DNA of 64,000 bases from Knufia peltigerae. Taxonomy: Eukaryota > Ascomycota > Eurotiomycetes > Chaetothyriales > Trichomeriaceae. Below are positions 20,617-30,632 of this stretch, one piece after another (the first letter of the stretch is position 1; each line of letters starts with the position of its first letter). A model generated the notes under the pieces. That model did no database searches, was not told the origin of the DNA, and saw nothing but the letters and a program-made list of their open reading frames with translations. A program made the translations under genes and the position numbers. The stretch spans positions 62,001-126,000 of the forward strand of contig JAPDRN010000024.1 of assembly GCA_030247855.1 (NCBI GenBank), given 5' to 3'.

Positions 20617-23454
20617 TCAACAGGTATGATCTCGCGGAAATTGATACCGGGAGAGTCTTCTGACACTGTCTGCAAAAGCATCCCAGTTCATACACTTCAA
20701 CCTCTGATAGAGAAACACGATGCTAGTCAGAATATGACAATGACTACTGGGATGATAAAGATCCAAGCCACCAATGCTCGGTGGAGCCGTAAGAGGCTGC
20801 AAGGTGGCGCCCTGAGCTCCATATGTTGTCCAAAGCACGACGGATGCATGGTATAAACCCATGAATGAGAGCATAGTGTACCGTGCTTTCTTCATAGGAT
20901 TCATTCTTGCCTCGTTGTCAAGGAGTGACCAAATCTTCGAAGCGTGATATGTGGCCTTCCTTCCTTGTGAGTTATGTGCCCAGCGAATTGTTTTCCGAAG
21001 CGTCTGGTTGTCAATAGTGGTCTTGTTGCAGCGACCATCGGCGATTTGATGCAGAACATCCAGCGAGGCATTCAGTTGAACGTGGTAAATGTGGAACAGA
21101 AGCAGGCTACTCAGTATACTTCCTCGATCAATGCTGAATCCAGCGCGGTATCTGCTGGCATTGAAACTTTGGTTCCATTTCTCAAGAGCCTTGAGAAGCC
21201 GCCTCCTATCGAGTATCAAGTCCTTCATTTCCCGATGGTCGATCTGGAGTCGGTCTCGTGGCTTGGAATGGTTGTCAAAGACACGAGTGACCTCGACGTC
21301 CAGGAAATCAGCATGTTCATCCTCTTGGGGAGTATGGCCGGTCAAACGCTGAAACATATCGGGATCGTGGCTGAACTTCCATACTTCCCTCTGCAGGCCA
21401 AACAGAAGCAACTCATAATCTCTCGCCTCCATATTTAAGAGGACTTCGTGGCGATCCAAGGTGATGCGAACGAGGTCACAAAATAGAAGACCGCTATTCT
21501 GTTTACCGGCCTCATCTCTCAGGGCATCCAACATCTCTTCTGCGGGTAAATTCCCGATCGACTGCCACAGAGAATCTGGGTATGGAAGGGAAATTTTCAA
21601 CTCTTCTGGTGAGATACTGGGCGGACAATTCATAAGAGAACTCATGAAAACGTCCGCTCGAAATATACCAAATGCGACACGTCTTCTTGTTTCTGTTCGT
21701 ACCCACGCTGCGACATGTTCTTCAGCACTCCGGGGGGCTGAAAAATCTTCATTCTCGGTGCGCCGAAACAAACCCATGCGCCGACTTTGTGACAGTAGCA
21801 CCGCGCCCAGATGCTGTGCGTATGTGAGCCCTAGACCTTGGCCAGAATACAACGAAACGACTTGGATCGTATTTCTGGCTTGAGCCAACCAAATTGTGTC
21901 CGTGTCCGTAAGCTCTTCTTCTATGAAGGAAGTGATCAGAGCTGTTCGTAAGCCCTTCTGCAAGATGTCGCCAAAGACACTAGCTCTTTGATCAAGATAC
22001 ATGGCACCAATTGATACAGCGACCAGGAAGAGAACTGGGTGTAAGCTTGTCGGGTCCTGGAGATCTTTCTCGCAGATCATGGGCCACAACGGGAGGATGT
22101 TTTGCTGGTAGAGTTGAACCATCCGGACGAATATGCAACCACTGGGGTCAGACGGCTGAGAAAGACCAAACACCTTAGACACTTGGGCGGATTCAGACTC
22201 CCAGTAACGACGTCGTTCGACAGACGATACGTCCGAGGCTGTGATGGCGTAGTCAATCAACCTTTTAACAAGCATGCTCTGCTTAGAGTGACGTTCCTTT
22301 CGAGTCTCGTTTGTCTGGGGTCCGTCTGGATCGATAATGTTGTCCTTCCAAGAGAGAGGTGGCATATGCGCCAAATCAGATTGGTTACTGGCCTCATTAT
22401 TGTGCATTACGCTCGCCGTTGGCAACGAAGAGAGGGTAATATCGTGCCAGGTGGACGGGAACTGGAAACTGGGGTCTCGTAGCTGATGATGTATCATTTT
22501 GTCCGTTCGTGGCAACGCCATCTCAGACTGGGTATCCTCTCGGCAATCGCTCTGACCTGCGTGGCCAGCTAGAAGAAGAGTATGGTCTTCAAAGGATACA
22601 TCTGGCAATTCCGGGAGGAGAATATCCAAAAACTCAGGGATTGTGGAGGTGTCTAGTTCAGCGAATATTTCGTCATTCTGGATCCTGTCCGTATTATCGT
22701 TGCCCTCCAGATGCATTACGTCTGCAAAGAGATCGGCCTCATCCGTTTGGGGAAGGTCACCTTCAATTCTCAACCTCTGTAAAGCATCACCAGTTTCTGA
22801 TGAAGGAATGCCACCCTCAACAGGCGATCCTGGCACATTTTGCAGGAACGAGTCTGTGTAGCCAGACGGTGACACAATGGTGGAGCCATCCCATAGAGCT
22901 CCATTGGCCACTGAATTCATCGTGGTTGTGCTTTCTTGTTGGTGTGCAGCGGTAGGTCTGGTTTCCGCCGTCGCATAGAGGTTAGTATCTGCGCCGCTTG
23001 GCCATGGTGAATTGCGCCGAGAGACGGTTCGGTCTATGCCTCTCTCACGAACTTCTTGGCCGTGGTCAGAAGTTTCGGTATTGTTGGCCCCCAGAGAGTA
23101 GTGTCTCCCATCCGCAGTGCCGCTGGTGCTTTGAGCAGGCTGACTGACTCGGCGAGATCTCTGTGCGTACACACATTCTCGGTTTCGATCGCGGCACATA
23201 TTACACGGTCTTCCTCCATCGCACTTCTCATGCAGGTTTCGACATGCTTCGCAAGCAGTGTGACACCTGCGTCGATGTGTACGTGGAGGATCGTCATGGA
23301 TTGCCTTGTGACGTAGCATCAAATCCCGTCGCGAAAAGGCCAAGTCGCATACTGAGCACTTGTGTCCGGTGGTTTGTAGAGAGTGGTTGTTGAGATGCCT
23401 ATTCAGAGAGCCTTGAGTGACATAGTTCCTACCGCACTCTGGACAAGAGAACAT
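20617..23454 (-). CDS. C2H2 plus Zn2Cys6 transcription factor
   Basis: Nuclear regulator, 945 residues, single exon. Two C2H2 fingers lie at residues about 4-24 (CPECGRNYVTQGSLNRHLNNH) and 33-53 (CSVC to HKAIH). A Zn2Cys6 cluster follows at about 65-95 with spacing C-x2-C-x6-C-x5-C-x2-C-x6-C (ACEACRNLHEKC then DGGRPCNMCRDRNREC). The C-terminal half (from about residue 420) has the fungal-specific middle homology region with LAQARNTIQVVSLYSGQGLG and RRRVAFGIFRADVF. The very C-terminus may be misread: another frame reads on to about 20597. It is the nearest regulator to the mhp-like genes and converges with the FMO, so it is the first candidate for pathway control. Confidence 0.9.
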   Translation of the reverse strand: MFSCPECGRNYVTQGSLNRHLNNHSLQTTGHKCSVCDLAFSRRDLMLRHKAIHDDPPRTHRRRCHTACEACRNLHEKCDGGRPCNMCRDRNRECVYAQRSRRVSQPAQSTSGTADGRHYSLGANNTETSDHGQEVRERGIDRTVSRRNSPWPSGADTNLYATAETRPTAAHQQESTTTMNSVANGALWDGSTIVSPSGYTDSFLQNVPGSPVEGGIPSSETGDALQRLRIEGDLPQTDEADLFADVMHLEGNDNTDRIQNDEIFAELDTSTIPEFLDILLPELPDVSFEDHTLLLAGHAGQSDCREDTQSEMALPRTDKMIHHQLRDPSFQFPSTWHDITLSSLPTASVMHNNEASNQSDLAHMPPLSWKDNIIDPDGPQTNETRKERHSKQSMLVKRLIDYAITASDVSSVERRRYWESESAQVSKVFGLSQPSDPSGCIFVRMVQLYQQNILPLWPMICEKDLQDPTSLHPVLFLVAVSIGAMYLDQRASVFGDILQKGLRTALITSFIEEELTDTDTIWLAQARNTIQVVSLYSGQGLGLTYAQHLGAVLLSQSRRMGLFRRTENEDFSAPRSAEEHVAAWVRTETRRRVAFGIFRADVFMSSLMNCPPSISPEELKISLPYPDSLWQSIGNLPAEEMLDALRDEAGKQNSGLLFCDLVRITLDRHEVLLNMEARDYELLLFGLQREVWKFSHDPDMFQRLTGHTPQEDEHADFLDVEVTRVFDNHSKPRDRLQIDHREMKDLILDRRRLLKALEKWNQSFNASRYRAGFSIDRGSILSSLLLFHIYHVQLNASLDVLHQIADGRCNKTTIDNQTLRKTIRWAHNSQGRKATYHASKIWSLLDNEARMNPMKKARYTMLSFMGLYHASVVLWTTYGAQGATLQPLTAPPSIGGLDLYHPSSHCHILTSIVFLYQRLKCMNWDAFADSVRRLSRYQFPRDHTC

Positions 23455-23977
23455 GATTTCTGGGACTGTGAGGATCTAGATGTGTGTGGAAGTGATAACA
23501 GACAATCCTCCGACAAACGAGATCTTGAACCCAATCTTAAGATGGATATCCATGGTTAGTTTTCGAGCGCCTGCCCTTCTGGAGGACATTCAACTCCGCA
23601 TTCCCCCGTGCACAAAATACTATGCATAATAATGTAGGGAGTATGCCACAATATCCCGGGGTCCCCAGAGCTACAAAACGGCTCCACATAAACCCCTCCT
23701 CGGTAAAGTTCCATTCAGAGTACTCTCGGAAGACCTGTTACAAAATGGTCAACCTTCTTCCCATTTGCTCAAATCGTTCCGAGGCTAGGCCTAGTTGAGC
23801 TCGCCTAGAACGATCAAATCCCTCCGTCCTAGTAACTATTCACGCATGGCTCCTGAGCATGGCTCACATTCCTCCGTTTACTTGGAGTGCGCAAGTCCGC
23901 TTACTGGCGCTCGAGACCGAGATACTTATGTACTGTATAGGGATGTCGCGGACTTGACACACAACACTTGATTGCTG
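23455..23977. promoter_or_regulatory. Promoter of the C2H2/Zn2Cys6 regulator
   Basis: This is a 523 bp 5' region of the regulator and 3' flank of the epimerase-like gene. No gene is visible. Confidence 0.35.
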
Positions 23978-24937
23978 TCAATGGGCATTCCAGGTGTAGC
24001 TTTGAAACCTGCCGGTCCCCTTCGCCTCCTCGAATGCCTTCTTGTAGGACCCTTGCCTAATGTCAGCAACCAAATCCACGTGCTCCGGACTCCAACCTAA
24101 TTCAGATCGCGCTTTCGGCGCACGTAAGCGACTGTTAACCGCCAATCCGATCTCGACCCAAGTGCTTCCCCAGAGTTCGACGGCTTCTGCAAGGGTGACG
24201 CTTCTGGTGGGGCACTCGGTGACTTCGCCAACTGCCTCGGCGATGGTCCGGAAGTTGACTTCACCAGCAACCAGGTGATAGACACCTCCAGCGACCGCTT
24301 TCTCAGATGCGAGATATGCAGCAGTAGCCACATCGTCCACGTGCACATGTGAGTAGAGATTCAGTCCCAGCCCAAGGTAGCAGACGTTGCCCGTTTTGCG
24401 AGCCGACTCAAAGAACTGAGGAATTTGGATACTCCCTCCGTGACCCCAGACAAGTGGGGGTCGGATAATCAAGCCACGAAAGCCGTCTCTGGCTGCATTC
24501 AGAACCAGTTGTTCGGTAGCCAGCCTGACCTCCCGGTTTCTCAGCTTGGTGCTGAAAGGAAAAGGGTCGTCTTCTGCTGCTGTAAAGTCATTCCATTCAC
24601 CATTCACAGCTGGAGTTGACACGACGCCAGATCCAGAAATGAAAATTAGCGTTTTGCCTGCTTGTGCAAACCTGCTGAGGAGAGATCCTATGATTTGCTG
24701 TTCATCTTCAAATGAGACGGTAGCGGCAAAGACAATGGTCTCAAAATCATCCAGATGTTCTGTCAGCTGTTCGATTGCGGTCAAATCGCCTAGGAGAGGA
24801 GTTATTCCTGCTGATAGGAGTTCACTCTGGCCTCTCTGTGTGCGTGCTAATCCGTAGACATCATCTCCCTGTGATCGAAATTTGTGAGCGATCCGGGAAC
24901 CGATATAACCTGTCGCACCAATAACTAATGTTTTCAT
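23978..24937 (-). CDS. NAD-dependent epimerase/dehydratase-like protein (extended SDR)
   Basis: Rossmann-fold oxidoreductase of the extended SDR class, 319 residues, no intron. The NAD(P) motif GATGYIGSRIA is at residues 7-17. Asp-Leu follows in LLGDLTA. The usual catalytic YxxxK is not clear: the region after FISGSGV runs into ST-KLRNREVRLATEQLVL. The protein may therefore be a reductase or NmrA-like sensor rather than an epimerase. VHVDDVATAAYLA is a strong family signature. It is divergent from the ketosteroid-dehydrogenase-like gene. Substrate unknown. Confidence 0.8.
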   Translation of the reverse strand: MKTLVIGATGYIGSRIAHKFRSQGDDVYGLARTQRGQSELLSAGITPLLGDLTAIEQLTEHLDDFETIVFAATVSFEDEQQIIGSLLSRFAQAGKTLIFISGSGVVSTPAVNGEWNDFTAAEDDPFPFSTKLRNREVRLATEQLVLNAARDGFRGLIIRPPLVWGHGGSIQIPQFFESARKTGNVCYLGLGLNLYSHVHVDDVATAAYLASEKAVAGGVYHLVAGEVNFRTIAEAVGEVTECPTRSVTLAEAVELWGSTWVEIGLAVNSRLRAPKARSELGWSPEHVDLVADIRQGSYKKAFEEAKGTGRFQSYTWNAH

Positions 24938-25443
24938 TTTCGGGGAATATTGGCTCCCCGGTGGCCACAGATTTAGTAGCTCTTCGAGACCTCTATATTG
25001 ACGATGACTACACCTTGCCGACTTTATGAACGATTGAGGACGCCGAAGTCACGATTCGTCCCAGAAATAGTTCAAGCTCCAGTCCACAGGCCCGGATATC
25101 GTGGCACTGCCCAAGATCTGTAAAAGGGCTTAGATTTTGGCCCCTCACAACCTCCACATTTGTCCCCTAGGGTTTCGGAAATGGTGGCAGGTCGTTGGCC
25201 AAACTTATTGATCGGTCTCACTATCTCAATCGAGGTTGGTGAACAATTCAGGCACCACAGATGGTTCTTCCACACCGTTAGATGGATGAACAATTTACAG
25301 GTCACAATATACTCAAAAAAGCCCCAGGATAGAGCTCCATCAATCGTGCAGAAATTGTGACGAGTCAAAGTATCGAGCATTCAAGAGCACAATACCGGGT
25401 TGATACTGACCGGTCGTGATCTCTGGGCCATTCAGTCAACCAC
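24938..25443. promoter_or_regulatory. Divergent promoter region, epimerase-like / FAD dehydrogenase
   Basis: Just over 500 bp between divergent starts. No gene is visible and no specific site is assigned. Confidence 0.35.
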
Positions 25444-27240
25444 ATGCAGCCGTTATTCTGCGTACCGAAGCCTTATGGCCTTTTTTTTCGGTCAGTCCGT
25501 CCCAGCGAATACAGTGGCTTCTCGATAGATTGCAAGCGCATACACTTAGCCCGCTTGTCTACCACCAGGATCCTGGACGTAACAGGGTTTGACAAAGTGT
25601 CCGATGTTATTGTTGTCGGATCAGGAGCAGGAGGCCTCACAGCCGCGTTGCGCGCAAAGTATCATGGACTGGAGCCGCTGGTCCTTGAGAAGACACCCAA
25701 AATCGGTGGATCTAGTGCGTACTCTGGCGGCGCGCTCTGGGTTCCAAACAACCATGTGTCAAAGGCAGCAGGTCTGGAAGATAGCGCGGAGGAGGGTCTC
25801 CGCTATCTTGAAGCCATTGTCCCGCCGAACACACCATCTAGCACCAAGGAAAGAAAGCAGGCATACATTGACCAAAGCCCACAGATGGTCAGGTATCTGG
25901 AAGGTCTGGGGTTCAAGTGGCATGCTGCATTAGGCTATCCTGATTACCATTGTCTCGAACCCGGCTCCAAAGCACTTGGTCGTGTAATCGAAGGCCAGGT
26001 CTTCGACCTCAAGAAACTCGGATCCTGGCGCTCGATGATCAGGCTCCCGGGCGACCCGGCTCCTGCGTGTTATTGTGACGAAACTCCGCATATATATCGC
26101 ATGGGCGCCCATCTTTACGACTTCTATAAATTCAGTGGGATGATTGCAAAGATGTGTCTTCGCATGCTGATTGGCCAGAAGCCTGTGACATTCGGAAAGA
26201 GCTTGGTTGGCCAGTTGCTTTATCTCAACAAGCAGCATGGGACTGAGATTTGGCGGGAGACTGGCTTAGTGGACCTTATAAGCGACAAGGATGGCAAGGT
26301 GATTGGAACGCTTGTGGAGAGAGACGGGAAGAAATTGAGGATCGGAGCCAGGAAAGGGGTCCTTTTGGCAGCAGGGGGTTTTGCCAAAAACTCAGCGATG
26401 CGTGAGCAGTACCAGAAAAGGGCGATTCATGCTCAATGGAGTGTGGCATCGCCAGGAGACCAAGGCGATGCTATCAGGGCTGGTCAGAAGCTCGGGGCTG
26501 CAGTGGACTTGATGGACTCAGCATGGTGGATGCCCATGATCATTGTGGGCGAAACACCCATCTTCGATCTCACCGTCCGATCATTCCCCCATGCCATCAT
26601 CGTTGACGGCAAGGGCTCCCGCTATATGAATGAATCTCTTGACTACGATGACTTTGGTAAGACCATGAATAAGCACCACGAAACCACCGCTGCTATACCC
26701 TCCTGGATCATCCTCGATTCAAGGCACCGCAACAATTACATGCTGGCTCGCTTCGGCCCGCGCTCCACACCGAAATGGGCTATTGAGAATGGCTTCATTT
26801 ACAGAGATGACACTGTCGGTGGCCTAGCAAAACAGATAAATATCGACCCTACAAGCCTGCAAACTACTGTGGAAAGGTTCAACGGTTTCGCCCTCAAAGG
26901 TGTCGACGAGGATTTTAACCGCGGAAAGAATGCGTACGATAACTTCTTCGGCGATCCATATCACAAGCCAAACCCGAATCTCGGCACTATCGCAAAATCC
27001 CCCTTTTATGCCCTCAGAATCTACCCAGGAGATCTGGGTACCAAAGGAGGTCTTTTGACGGACGAGTTCGCACGTGTCTTGAGGGAAGATGGCAACCCTA
27101 TTCCAGGACTTTATGCAGCAGGAAATACCACGGCAAGCGTTATGGGGAGGAGATATGCAGGTCCAGGTGCAACATTGGGGCCTGCAATCACATTTTCGTA
27201 CATTGCGATGGACAATATTGCGCAACGGACTCAAGATTAA
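25444..27240 (+). CDS. 3-Ketosteroid-delta1-dehydrogenase / fumarate reductase-type flavoprotein
   Basis: FAD-dependent dehydrogenase of the succinate/fumarate reductase flavoprotein superfamily, 598 residues, no intron. The FAD motif DVIVVGSGAGGLTAALRA begins near residue 54, followed by LEKTPKIGGSSAYSGGALW. The C-terminus has GLYAAGNTTASVMG then RRYAGPGATLGPAITF. This is the ketosteroid-dehydrogenase layout, where a Tyr and a Gly four residues later build the active site, and both are present. The first 50 residues have no counterpart in bacterial enzymes and could be a targeting peptide or a mis-assigned start. Possible substrates are ketosteroids or other cyclic enones and ketones. Confidence 0.87.
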   Translation: MQPLFCVPKPYGLFFRSVRPSEYSGFSIDCKRIHLARLSTTRILDVTGFDKVSDVIVVGSGAGGLTAALRAKYHGLEPLVLEKTPKIGGSSAYSGGALWVPNNHVSKAAGLEDSAEEGLRYLEAIVPPNTPSSTKERKQAYIDQSPQMVRYLEGLGFKWHAALGYPDYHCLEPGSKALGRVIEGQVFDLKKLGSWRSMIRLPGDPAPACYCDETPHIYRMGAHLYDFYKFSGMIAKMCLRMLIGQKPVTFGKSLVGQLLYLNKQHGTEIWRETGLVDLISDKDGKVIGTLVERDGKKLRIGARKGVLLAAGGFAKNSAMREQYQKRAIHAQWSVASPGDQGDAIRAGQKLGAAVDLMDSAWWMPMIIVGETPIFDLTVRSFPHAIIVDGKGSRYMNESLDYDDFGKTMNKHHETTAAIPSWIILDSRHRNNYMLARFGPRSTPKWAIENGFIYRDDTVGGLAKQINIDPTSLQTTVERFNGFALKGVDEDFNRGKNAYDNFFGDPYHKPNPNLGTIAKSPFYALRIYPGDLGTKGGLLTDEFARVLREDGNPIPGLYAAGNTTASVMGRRYAGPGATLGPAITFSYIAMDNIAQRTQD

Positions 27241-27655
27241 AGACTGGACAATCCCATGATATGTTTCCAAAGCCTGTGTGTCAGAATTGACTGCTTCAAT
27301 ACACTGTCACGTTGACCATTTTGCTGTAGGATAGTCTTTAAGTAGAGGCCTCATTCTGGCGTCAATGCTAGCCTTCCAAATTTTTTGTTGTTCTCAAACC
27401 ATCATTATCGTCATGAGCGTGGTAGCACCCTTCATAATAACCGCTGCTCTTGGTGAGATATACTGGATATATCTGAAAAGAATTCGTGATAGAAAGTTTA
27501 GAAGGATCTAGTTGGAAACTGCATGCTCCAAGGGTGATCGGTACCAGACAGATCAGCTGTTGCAGCCGTTCAAGGAATTCTCGTTCCCATTTGATTTTTT
27601 CCCAAGTATGAAGTATGAAGTCGACACGCAGTACAGCTCCATATGAGAGCTTGAA
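27241..27655. other. Convergent 3' region
   Basis: These 415 bp between converging genes are AT-rich, and no gene is seen. Confidence 0.35.
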
Positions 27656-28468
27656 TTACTGATTGTAAAATCCGCCATCAATTACTTGAGTAGTTCCGCT
27701 CATAAAAGAGGACGCATCCGACAGCAGCCACTGTATGAGATTTGCCACCTCCTCTGGCTGACCATTTCTTCCCAGCGGCGCCATTTGCTTGAACGCGTCT
27801 TGCCCTGGGCCTCTCAGATGTGAGATCATGGGGGTTTCAATAGGGCCACTGCGAGACACCAACGTTAGTGATTCTCAGAATTCATCGGAAATCAGTTGAG
27901 CAAGTACTCACGGACAAACGCAGTTCACTCGAATATTCTTATGTCCCAATTCTATGGTCGCTGTCCTTGAGAGACCGACGACAGCGTGCTTTGAAGCCAC
28001 ATAAGCACCATTTTTGGGGATTCCAGTCACACCGGCCAGACTAGCCATGGTCACGACCGAGGCGCCATCTTTGAGGGTCGCATAAATAGCTCTTAAAGTG
28101 TTCAATGTACCTTTGACATTGACGTCAAAGACAAAATTCCAGTCATTGTCATCGATATCCTGGATATCGTCCTTCATTATCTGCTTCCCTGTTACCCCGG
28201 CGCAGATCGCCGCACCGTCCAGTTTTCCAAAGGTTTCCACGCCCTTCAGAATCCACGCCTCGACGCTCTCGCGAGACCGAACATCGACCACAGAACAAAG
28301 CACTTCAGAGCTCGAAGCAGTTAATTCCTTCTCCACTGCTTGAAGTGCCTTCTCCTGAGCGTCTGCCAGGATTAGCTTAGCACCTGAAGAAGCCAGTACT
28401 TTCGCTGTGGCAAGACCGATCCCAGATGCGGCTCCGGTAATAGCTACAACCTTGCCAGCAAACGTCAT
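27656..28468 (-). CDS. Short-chain dehydrogenase/reductase, 2 exons
   Basis: Classical SDR of about 250 residues. The ATG at 28468 gives MTFAGKVVAITGAASGIG with the TGxxxGIG cofactor motif. The frame upstream has no ATG. The active-site Ser and YxxxK appear in VTMASLAG and AYVASKHAV. An intron follows CVCP (donor GTGAGT near 27911) and exon 2 begins GPIETPM. The C-terminal LLSDASSFMSGTTQVIDGG is the standard SDR ending. Asp in LILADA favours NAD. The usual NNAG motif reads ICAGV here. Substrate is probably a secondary alcohol or cis-diol. Confidence 0.9.
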
Positions 28469-28940
28469 GGCGGCGACGCGTTTCAACAATCCAATAAAAG
28501 TTGTTCAAGGATGAGAGACGTGAGAAATTGGACGATTAGCAGCTGATACTTTAGGTGCCGTAACGCATTTCCTAGATGATCGCAAACACGAGATGATAGT
28601 AGAAAGATAAGAAAAGTTGCAGGAGTCGCCGGATTCAGCTGGATACCTCGCTTTCTTCAACAAAATCTCAATGGATAGACTGCAGTGATCAGACACTTTA
28701 GCGCAATAAATTCAGAACCTCACTGAGTCGGGTAATGTGGTACCTCTTACCATGATGAGATCCTTGCCTCCCCCTGGGGTCCGCTAATTTGCAAATGGGA
28801 TCCAGGATGATCCTGTCTTCGAGACCTCCAGCAACGGCCGTCGGTCAAGAAACGCAAACACTGCCAATCTAGGCTCTATGTGCAAGAGGAAATATATCAT
28901 GAACTTTTTAAGCCGCCGATATACGAAGAGAGATACTGCT
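28469..28940. other. Intergenic
   Basis: Promoter side of the SDR and 3' flank of the hydrolase. No gene recognised. Confidence 0.35.
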
Positions 28941-29775
28941 TCATTCCGCCGTAATCGCCTCGAATATAGCATTCGCCGTGTCTTCCGGAATACTCGCGTT
29001 TGGAAAGTGTCCAGCTCTAAGTCTACTAACAGCAACTTTGTTTCCACTCTCCCGTTCGATCATCACAATAGTCTGTCGTTGGAAGTCTGCAGTCAGGATA
29101 TGATCGTCTTCACACAGTAACCATGACACAGGAAGATAGTTATAACCCGCAAACGTCAGCTTGTCCGCAAAACTGGCTGCCGAATGAACAGTCATTCGTT
29201 TGACCCAAGCAACTCCTTCTTGCAGCGGTAAATCTGAGAATTGAGACTTTGCGCAGTCCTCATATGGTTCATTTCTCATGTACCCGTCCTGTGCAAGGTT
29301 AGATCTCCGTGTTGAAACAAAGATACGCTAATTCCCTCACCTGGGTCTTCAGATTCGCTGGAGATCCCAGCACATCATTCAGAGACTGTCCAAGCATCGG
29401 CACAACTGCAGTGACATACACCAGTCTTACCAGCCCTCCCTTCATACCATTTCCTTCTCTCTCTTTCTTCGTTAGCCCTCTGCAGACCTCTGTACCCACA
29501 ATACCTCCGTACGAATGCATAACGAGAGCAACTTCTTTGCCCTGATCGACGAGTTTTGCAACGACATCGTGAAAGTACGCGACATCTTCTGCTAATGTGG
29601 CTGCCTGTTCAGGCGGCCTTCGGCTCGCTGATGGTAGACTGTGTATTATTGCCTCGATCCCAATCACTCGGAGCTTGTCAATGGTCTTGTTGTAGAACGA
29701 AGTCGGGGAGAAGGAGGCAGGAATAAACACAACCGCTGGCAGAGGACCGGTTTTAATGATCGAATCCACTAGCAT
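28941..29775 (-). CDS. Alpha/beta hydrolase, 2 exons
   Basis: Hydrolase of the small fungal alpha/beta-hydrolase group (esterase or lactonase-like), about 260 residues. I prefer the ATG at 29775 (MLVDSIIKTGPLPAVVFIPA). The frame is open to an ATG at 29853, but that overlaps a GTATGT that looks like a splice donor. The triad is visible as Ser in VMHSYGG, Asp in LLCEDDHIL and His in RAGHFPN. An intron between KTQ and DGYMRNE separates the exons (donor near 29339). It sits beside the SDR and MFS genes, which suggests ester or lactone cleavage in the same route, for instance after Baeyer-Villiger oxidation. Confidence 0.86.
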
Positions 29776-29876
29776 TATGAAGATACGCAGCGAGCTAGAT
29801 GTTGGCACGAGGCGACCATCAGCAGCAATTACTAGAAGGAGGAAGGCAAACATACCAGGTTAGCCGTGGTTGAAAG

Positions 29877-29894
29877 CGGTCGAGACCGGTCGAG
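29877..29894. promoter_or_regulatory. CGG-N6-CCG candidate zinc-cluster binding site
   Basis: CGGTCGAG occurs twice, ten bases apart, and forms CGG-N6-CCG at 29877-29888. This is the inverted-triplet arrangement recognised by some Zn2Cys6 factors (Ppr1/UaY type). It lies just upstream of the hydrolase, in the 857 bp divergent region shared with the MFS gene (29776-30632), which otherwise holds no gene. Confidence 0.4.
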
Positions 29895-30632
29895 TCAAAG
29901 GAGGACCGGAGAGACAACAGGCCACCTTGTTCTTCTATGAGAGAATAGTATGAGGTCGATTATTTCTTTCTATACGGGGGCTGCATATGAGGATACCAAA
30001 AGTGGAGCCCCCATAAGGATATAATGAGGAATGAAAAATGATGGAATTCACCCATTATCACCACTAAGGGAGCATAAGGTGCCCAGACGAGTAGAAGACA
30101 GGCGGGAAATCCTTCCCCATGGCTGTGAGCCTGCGGTTCCGCGAGTTCCTCGACTGTGGGTACCTATAATCTTGATCAATTGCAGAAGGCAAGGACGCTG
30201 TCCTCGGCTACGAGATTAATTCTCTCCATGACTATAGGTCTCCATTCATGGAGACTACAGCAGGCCCTTGAGGGGTCCTAGGATCTGGGAAAAGAGAAGT
30301 TGAAACCTCAAATGGTGGATTAATACGGGTAAATGTGGTTTCTCCATACCAATACATATCCTCCGGTTGCTACGGGGCCCAAGTTACAGCACAACCACAA
30401 TATCCGATGTAATCTGTGAACGGAGCTCTCTATACCCGTGGTATGGAGGGCTATTGGCGTTTGCATAACAAGCGAGCTGATATCTCATATCGCTACGACG
30501 AAAAGTTCAGCTTTCCTTAGACCCCGACTAGATCGTGAGGGCTGTCTTACCTACAAGGCTTAAGGCTACATATTTGAGGAAAGCGAACACTATCGACACA
30601 ATAATTGAAGTTCCACTGCACCACATTCGAAC

